Below are positions 57,826 through 64,000 of a stretch of 64,000 bases of DNA, piece after piece. The stretch is taken from assembly GCA_025084515.1 (NCBI GenBank), contig JAJAGP010000224.1:406198-470197 (forward strand), given 5' to 3'. A model generated the notes under the pieces. It was not told the DNA's origin and ran no database searches. It saw only the letters and a list, made by a program, of their open reading frames with translations. The translations under genes were made by a program, and so were the position numbers. How positions within the stretch are numbered: the first letter of the stretch is position 1; each line of letters starts with the position of its first letter. Source of the stretch: Ancistrus triradiatus. Taxonomy: Eukaryota > Chordata > Actinopteri > Siluriformes > Loricariidae.

Positions 57826-60800
57826 TCAAAAGATGCCATGCTTCCAGACAACTTTAAAGATAAAAGCACAACACAGCAGGGTAATCAGCATCGTTATTAC
57901 ACACACTTGGGCGGTCTGTGAAGAAAGTCCCACTGGAATCTCCAGATTTACATGAGGCACCTAAGGACAAATGCAACTGTTACATAAATGTACGCCGGCA
58001 GTCAGAAAGAATAACTCATGGCACAAACAACTTCAATGTGTTTATCCCATCACTGAGATCAATTTCCATGTGTGACGACTGTTGTTTTGTTTCAGGTGGT
58101 TATTAGCGTGGTTCTTAGGGTCTTTGTGTAAAAGGCTTTTAAAAGATAAAATTATACTTTGAACAAGTCAGGCAGTTTTTAACCCTCAAAACGTCATGGC
58201 GCCTTGACAAATCCGGCACTTAAACAACCTCCCTATTAGCAGATCTCCAAATAAACAGAGCTCTGCTGCCCAGTGACTGGATATCCCAACAGGGCAACGC
58301 ATGGTGTCATAAAGCATGTCACATAAGGAAGTGGTTTGAGCAGGAGGAAACTCGGGTTACGAAATTACAATCAGTCAAAGGACCAGAATTCTATTTGTGG
58401 AATTACACTGGGTGATATGAGGAAAAGCTTATCTAAAAACTAATTCTGCGGACAACCGGGCAAACCACGTGGGAAGCAGATTCCTTTTGTTGTTTAAAAA
58501 TATTTACTGCATGTCAGAAAGCTCTGATGAGTTCATTAAGGTCAGATGAGGACTGTCGTGGCCTAGTGATTAAGGTACTGGACTATGAACCAGAAGGTCC
58601 AGGGTTCAAATCCCACCTCAGCCAAGCTGCCACTGTTGGGTCCTTGAGCAAGACCCTTAACCCACAATTGCTTGGATTGTAAGACTGTACCAATTGTAAG
58701 TTGCTCTGGATAAGGGCGTCTGCTAAATGCTGTAAATGTAAAAATGAAATGAGGACTCAAATACTGATATGCCACTGAAAGGGCAAGCAGCGCTTGTATT
58801 GTTGTTGGGGTGCATATAATCACTACATACAGTAAGTCCAAAGCAGCAGCAATTTTTAGATGAGCATTACGCCAAGGGTGCTCGGGCGGGGCAGCATCCT
58901 AATACAACAGCCCACCAACACGTGTCTCAAGGAAAGAAGGCTGGACGAGGGATTTCTATATATTTGTTCAAAAATCTTGTATGTAGTTCTGTACACAAGT
59001 ACTATACTGTGTTGTAGCGTTGAAGTCTTAGGCCACCATTAGATTTGTGGTTTTAGCACTGCTATAATGACCATACATAATTAGGATGCAAATCTAATGG
59101 TGGCCTAAAACTTTTGCGCAGTACTGTATACACACATTACATTTAAGTTATTTAGCAGATTTGAATGTAACTATCCATGAATGTACACTTAGATTTATCA
59201 TCTACGCCGCCCAAGGAGGTTGGGTCCCTTTTTGAGTCTTGGTCCTCCCAAGGTTTCTTCCTAGAACTAGGGAGTTTTTCCTTGCCACTGTCGCCCTAGG
59301 CTTGCTCAATTTGGGATTGGACGTAGTTATTAGGAGATAATCTAAACTTGTAAAGTTGCTTTGAGACAATGCTCCATTGTAAAAAACGCTATATAAATAA
59401 ATCTGACTTGACTTGACTTGACATAACACAGTCGACAACTGGACCTGAAAATTTCAAACTTGGATTCGTCACTCCATAATGCTCTTTTCCGCTGATCTTC
59501 ATTCCAGTCTTTGTGAGATTTTGCGTATTTTAGGCTTTTGATCCTGTTCCCTTTCTGAAAAAGTGGTTTCTTGGGTGCTACCCTTTCAAAACGGCCATTC
59601 CTGATCAAGCTTCTTCAGACTGTAGAAGAGTTTTTTTTAACATCGTATTAGCATCAATGGCTATATTCACAACAGGCACAAGGTTACATCAACACACCAG
59701 TCATGGGCCAATTTAGAGTGACCAATTAACCTAATGCATGTATTTGGAATGTGGAAGGAAACCAGACTACCTGGAGTAAACCCATGCAGATATGGGGAGG
59801 ACATGCAAACTCCACACAGGCGGAGTCGGGGGTCGGGATCAACTTGGCATCCCGGTAAAGCTGCCAGATGCTGCTATTTATGAAGTGTAAGGGGAGGACA
59901 TACAAAATACTTGCCACTGTAGCCTACAGAGGTTGGTTTTTTTTTCAGATTTTCAATTTTTAGATTTGTTTATTACAAAGGTTCTATATTTTTGGGTTCT
60001 TTTCTAACAAAGAGAGTGAGAAATAATTATGTATGGACTTTTGCACAGTACTGTACAGAAGGAATACACATGACATCAGGCTTGGCAGAGGTGGGATTTG
60101 AACCCTGGACCTTCTGGTCCATAGTCCAGTACCTTAACCACTAGGCCACGACAGCCCCAATGAACAGATTTGTTGTCTACTGTACCTGTATCTTCACTAC
60201 ATCTGATTGCTGATGCACATGATATCATGTAGGACCAATAAAATACACATCTTACAAACCAGTAAAGTTTTTTCAAGAGCTATTACCTGCAATCCTTGGA
60301 TCTCCAGCCATGAGCACAGGGACTGGTTCTGGACCGTGCAAGGTGCCTCAACCACAATGTGAGGCAAGCTGGCGACTAGAGTTCCACCTACCACAGAAAG
60401 AACAATTACACCAACATGAACTACAGAGGCTGAAAATTTTTTCCTTCATGTACTTACAGTTTTCCTGCCTGAGTAGCAGTCTTGGTTTTTCAATGGTTAC
60501 TCGTTCCCATCTGCCTGAACTGGAGGGCCTGTGGTAACGACCATGGACTGGAACCACCGCCTGCAGAGGTCCAGATGAACTGAGGAAGACCAGTGCAGAG
60601 AAACTGGAGGACATATGGGCCGGACTTTCAAGATCGACGGCTGAATCAAGAAGAACCTGTGAGACAGGGAAATTTTTTACAATACATGTTAAATGTGCTG
60701 CGCTTGGGTGGCTCAGTGGTCTAATGCGCTAGCCTTCCACCACAAGGACCCAAGTTTGAGTCCGAGCAGTGCTTTCTTTCTTTTTAAATTTAAAAACAAA

Positions 60801-62336
60801 AAAATGAAGATAAAGGAAAAAAAACCAATAATAGTAAGAGAGACAAAACATACACATAGATATAACATTCAAACAACTTTTCTGTAGTGAAACAAAAAAA
60901 TGACATAAATAGAAGAAAAGTACTTAATCTCAAACTAATGATAATGTTCAGATTTCACTGTGATGAGCACCTGTTCTCTGTTCTGTTTACAGTTCATACA
61001 GACTGGACTAAAAACATCTGGACATAAAAACACCTGATCAATACAAAGGACAAAATGTTTATGGACCATGTTCACCTGTAACCCTGTGTCCTCTTTCAGG
61101 GCTGCGAGTTGGTACTGATCCATGTAAACTCCACTGGGCAGTCTGTGGATAAGCAGAGCCCTGACAGGATGGGACGTCGGACCATGCTGAACCTCATACA
61201 GGAGATCTCTAATTAAAAAGAAATACAATAATACTAATAAGAGTGGGCACAAACTTAGAAGAAACAGTATAACGGTTTAAAGGACATAGTTCATCCAAAA
61301 TATTTTCTGTAAAGAGTCCCAATGTGCATGTGTGTCCTGTGATGGACTGGCACCCGTTTGTGCCCTGTGGTGCCAGTTAAACTGAACTGAAAGAAGCAAG
61401 TATGAAAATGAATGCTTGAATGAAAGACAAGAGGTTAACACAAATTCTGCTGGAAACATGACTATGACTAAAGCACGTTTTAATCCTGGTTATTCCTGGA
61501 TAGGGGCGAGGGAGCTTCGGTGCCTATCCCTGGAGGACACAAATGGGCTCTGGACAGGACGCCAGGGGACGATGCCATGAGACAAAGCCAATCAGGACTC
61601 TAGGGTTATGGCTGGAGCACTCAAGTGCCAAACTTAAATATGATGATTATGCAAATTTTCTTTAACCATTAACAACGTGATTTACCATTTAGGCTTACCA
61701 TTGGCAGAGATATGATACGTTTATTTCCTGCAAAGTTGTGTATTTGTATTTAGAAAATTAGAAATAAATAAAAAAACAGGTCATTTCACAAATAGTCCCA
61801 ACTTCTGCATAGCAGACCCATTTTCCCATAGGGCAACTTCGCATCATTCAGCTTCCTAGACACAATTTTTGCATAAGTAAATAGGAGAAATTATACCGGA
61901 CCGCTGGAACTAACAGTCCTATACAAAAAAGCATCCCTGATAACTTAGCATAAGGTTAAAGTTATGACATCAGATCATTGTTCATTATTTGACTGTACAA
62001 GGAAAGGTGTTCACCTGTGGAAGCCTTGTTTGTTGAGCTTCATTGACATGACCACTGACTCAAGCCATGAGGACTCAAAACCGCAACCTTCGAAAACAAA
62101 CACAGCACAAATAACAAATGATTAAACACACACCCTACATAATACACATTAATACCCAGGAGGCAATGTTACACCGAAAGGACCTGCTAACTGGAAATTA
62201 AAACAAACCACTAATTTAGAAGCTATGTTTAAACTTTAGATATATCTTATAAACATTTAAGAGAAGGGTTACCTTTCTGTGAACCGCCACAAAGTATAAA
62301 ACATAACACAAATATAAACAAATGTAAAACTAGCAT
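57826..62336 (-). CDS. pigx: GPI-mannosyltransferase I stabilising subunit PIGX
   Basis: PIGX is a type I ER membrane protein that stabilises PIGM, the enzyme adding the first mannose of GPI anchors. Six coding exons on the minus strand: 62273-62336, 62015-62087, 61076-61208, 60458-60656, 60287-60387 and 57826-57960. Phases match throughout, giving 234 residues. The start at 62336 gives a clear signal peptide (MLVLHLFIFVLCFILC). The lumenal domain shows KQGFHRDLLYEV, LPSGVYMDQYQLAAL, VPVHGRYHRP and CTVQNQSLCSW. The last exon carries EIPVGLSSQT and one transmembrane helix (VCVITMLITLLCCAFIFKVV), then the short tail WKHGIF. VHGRYHRP parallels human VHCRYHRP with Cys changed to Gly. It lies between pak2 and cep19 as on human 3q29. 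Confidence 0.95.
58555..58745 (+). mobile_element. tRNA-derived SINE
   Basis: The tRNA-like head has an A-box in GTGGCCTAGTGATTAAGGTA and a B-box in GGTCCAGGGTTCAAATCCCA. The conserved body and tail (CTCTGGATAAGGGCGTCTGC, TAAATGCTGTAAATGTAAA) follow. The minus-strand copy at 28989-29172 is the same family. Confidence 0.75.
59180..59425 (+). mobile_element. 5'-truncated L2-type LINE 3' tail
   Basis: Contains ATTTATCATCTACGCCGCCC, GGAGTTTTTCCTTGCCACTG and TGGACGTAGTTATTAGGAGA and ends in GACTTGACTTGACTTGAC. Very similar to 33265-33505. Confidence 0.8.
59430..59610 (-). mobile_element. Tc1-like transposase fragment
   Basis: The minus-strand frame reads FERVAPKKPLFQKGNRIKSL then KYAKSHKDWN and ALWSDESKFEIF, covering the first catalytic Asp of a Tc1 transposase. 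It is cut by the L2 tail on one side. Confidence 0.8.
60068..60165 (-). mobile_element. SINE tRNA-like fragment
   Basis: The reverse complement gives GTCGTGGCCTAGTGGTTAAG, GGTACTGGACTATGGACCAG and GGTTCAAATCCC, the head of the SINE at 58555-58745. Confidence 0.6.
60705..60775 (+). repeat. tRNA-like SINE head
   Basis: GGTGGCTCAGTGGTCTAATG, CGCTAGCCTTCCACCACAAG and AAGTTTGAGTCCGAGC resemble a tRNA A-box and B-box but do not form a sound cloverleaf. It lies in a pigx intron. Confidence 0.45.
61209..62014. other. pigx intron
   Basis: 806 bp. It contains decayed copies of the repeat with TGTGATGGACTGGCACCC (about 61330-61375) and CTGGACAGGACGCCAG (61549-61564). No exon is seen. Confidence 0.5.
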
Positions 62337-62356
62337 GGTGTACTCATGGCGTTCAT
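62330..62356 (-). promoter_or_regulatory. Upstream ORF overlapping the pigx start codon
   Basis: On the minus strand an ATG at 62356 opens an eight-residue frame (MNAMSTPC) ending in TAG at 62330-62332. The second in-frame ATG is at 62347. The frame overlaps the pigx ATG (62336-62334) in another frame. It would be translated instead of pigx if initiation occurs there, so it could lower pigx output. Whether this stretch is in the transcript depends on the start site. Confidence 0.5.
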
Positions 62357-62700
62357 CCCGGCTCGGTCCCTAATGGCTTCTATGTTCCTAGAAAGTACAC
62401 TAGATAGGCTGGCTTTTCAGCCTAGTTTTGACAGTTGGACAGGAGCTAGAAAGCCATTTGGGAATGATACTTGGCTGTGGAAATGTTCTATTTGGCACCA
62501 GTCATTATTATCAGCTTACAATAATTATGAGGATTTCATTTTAGTGCACTAGAGTGTCTAGTTGGACGCATTTGGGACGTAGCCTCTGTAGGCTTGGTAT
62601 TTCCGCATTCACTCACTTCTGACCGACAGGCGAACGGAGAATAAAAGTTTCTGCTGGATCACGAAATGACCTTCATAAACTACGGGTATGTAAATAAATA
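62340..62700. promoter_or_regulatory. Probable shared pigx/cep19 promoter region
   Basis: pigx starts leftward at 62336. A candidate cep19 non-coding first exon ends rightward at a donor match (CTACGG|GTATGT) at 62685. The roughly 300 bp between contain no repeat. Head-to-head genes this close often share a promoter. Start sites are not visible. Confidence 0.45.
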
Positions 62701-63787
62701 AAAACAAAACTTTATGTGCTATAAAGTTCTTTTTTTTAAATGCAGAACTAGTACAGTTAAGCGTCTAGCGTCTTAACCTCTCTATGCTAGCTATAGCTAT
62801 CACCGTTTACCAACGAACGCGGTCTGACTATTGCCATGACAACGAACAACCAAACGCAACCTGGAGATAAATCTGATACTAGGAACACTTGGTTGAAATA
62901 CATTTATATCGTTTTCAGTCAGCCTGAATGCAGTGTATCAGCCAAGTCATATTTGTGTCTGAATTTTGCTTCTGTACATTAGTTTGAGGCTAATGGAGCC
63001 ATCAAGTAATCGACTCTGGACATGGTTCTACACCTCATTCGTCTTCTTGGGTCGGAGTCGGGAATACTCCCTGGACAAGGCACCAGTACAGGGTATTACA
63101 CACTCGAAGTGCCTTTAGGAAAAGCTAGTCCACCTACATGCATGTTTTTAGGAAACGTGCACAGACACAGGGAGAACATACAAAACTCTAGACTGCCTTT
63201 AACCCGGGGCCATCGCTATTATTCGTAAAGAGTCTTTGCAGATAACATTTCCCACTCCTTGTGCTTGAGTAGTACTGGGTAATTCACTAGTAAACTACCC
63301 CAAGTGGTCCCATGTTTAGAGTGTAGTGCCTTCCAGCCGGGTCAGGCATCAAGCAGGCATGCTTGACTCTGTCTGAGGGAGGAGATGCCAGACAGGAATC
63401 ATCCGCTGGCGCTGCATCAGCGACCCTTACCCAGCCCTGCTTGCTTGCTCCGTGTGAATTCCAGAATAGGCTCTGAACGCTGACCGGGATAAGTGGGGTA
63501 AAATGTGGGGAACTTTGAAAATATTACATGCAAACACAGTACAAAGTCAGAAGCAGATTAAAATAACACTAAAGAAGCACATTTCAGACACCAAACATGC
63601 ACCATGTGGCCAAATGTTTGTGGACACCCAAAAATTGTGTCCAAAACATGGGTATTAGACTGGAGCCAACCAAATCTCTATGGAGTTTAAGGAACTTTCA
63701 TTTTAATTTTTCTAGTATTTCTATCTATGAATAGATTAGACCAGTACCATATAATGCAATACATAAAAAGCCTGTCTTTGTTTACAG
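62700..63787. other. Putative first intron of cep19
   Basis: AT-rich sequence with a decayed dispersed repeat around 63050-63200 (AGGAAACGTGCACAGACACA, GGGAGAACATAC). No coding exon is recognised before 63788. Confidence 0.45.
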
Positions 63788-63835
63788 GTAAGCGTGGAGA
63801 AAACTGGAAAATAAACTCTGAATAGAGTGGAAAAT

Positions 63836-63965
63836 ATGGCTGTAAAAGCTAAGAAGTGTGGGATTAAGTTCGATCCACCTTCAATCGTTCTCATCTATGA
63901 AAATGAAGGCACAATGAAGCTCAGAAAGAGAGTCATTCCTGTACGGAACTTCTCTCAACTTTCAG
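63836..63965 (+). CDS. cep19: Centrosomal protein 19, first coding exon (3' part outside window)
   Basis: CEP19 sits at the mother centriole and ciliary base, where it works with FOP and RABL2 to start ciliogenesis. This exon encodes 43 residues: MAVKAKKCGIKFDPP, then IVLIYENEGTMKLRKRVIPV, then RNFSQLS, with one base carried over a GTAAGA donor after 63965. It matches the conserved N terminus of CEP19 (AKKCGIRFQPP, MPVRNFS in human). An acceptor (TTTGTTTACAG) at 63787 precedes the exon, so the 5' UTR is spliced. The remaining exons lie beyond the window. The position next to pigx, in opposite orientation, is the same as in human. Confidence 0.93.
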
Positions 63966-64000
63966 GTAAGAGAAATATAACTAAGCTTCTTTTCCTGGTC

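Larger units (their letters stand above)
57961..60286. other. Last pigx intron, repeat-rich
   Basis: 2.3 kb with a SINE (58555-58745), an L2 tail (59180-59425), a Tc1 transposase fragment (59430-59610), a dispersed fish repeat (about 59640-59880) and a SINE tRNA-like fragment (60068-60165). Confidence 0.65.

Noticed and set aside
1..64000. CRISPR arrays, operons, riboswitches or prokaryotic mobile systems
   Set aside because: The window is vertebrate nuclear DNA; no regularly spaced direct repeats or bacterial gene organisation were seen.

Overview
The window is vertebrate nuclear DNA, most likely from a teleost fish. Protein-coding genes are split into short exons with GT/AG borders, introns are full of Tc1-like transposons, L2-type LINE tails and tRNA-derived SINEs, and the tRNA genes match the standard vertebrate forms. 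The fish assignment is an inference from the repeat content; an otophysan (catfish/characin/carp group) would fit but cannot be proved here.

Layout. 1-21.2 kb: the 3' part of an epc1-type Enhancer of polycomb gene (+), thirteen coding exons and a 3' UTR, with a Tc1 relic in one intron. 21.2-24.9 kb: gene-poor DNA with a small inverted-repeat element. 24.9-25.5 kb: an atypical dual-specificity phosphatase (-). 25.5-34.1 kb: a dense nest of DNA transposons, SINEs and LINE fragments. 34.9-43.8 kb: a tRNA cluster (Asp, Gly, Asp, Ile, Gly, Asp). Inside it a ~4 kb segment (about 33.0-37.25 kb) is followed directly by a second, indel-riddled copy (37.25-41.23 kb) in which all three tRNAs are damaged. 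45.2-56.7 kb: pak2 (-), fourteen coding exons giving 532 residues. 57.8-62.4 kb: pigx (-), six coding exons giving 234 residues. 63.8 kb to the end: the first coding exon of cep19 (+), head to head with pigx.

The pak2-pigx-cep19 order is the same as on human chromosome 3q29, which supports these three calls. The genes are not a functional operon: EPC1 is a NuA4/TIP60 acetyltransferase scaffold, PAK2 a CDC42/RAC effector kinase, PIGX a GPI-anchor mannosyltransferase subunit and CEP19 a centriole/cilium protein. Only pigx and cep19 look likely to share a promoter region.

I found no convincing new biological system. The points most worth a second look are the indel-rich tandem copy of the tRNA block (probably an assembly artefact), an apparent frameshift in an epc1 exon, a phase-compatible alternative last exon in epc1, the changed P-loop residue of the phosphatase, the missing human-type caspase site in pak2 and an overlapping upstream ORF on pigx.
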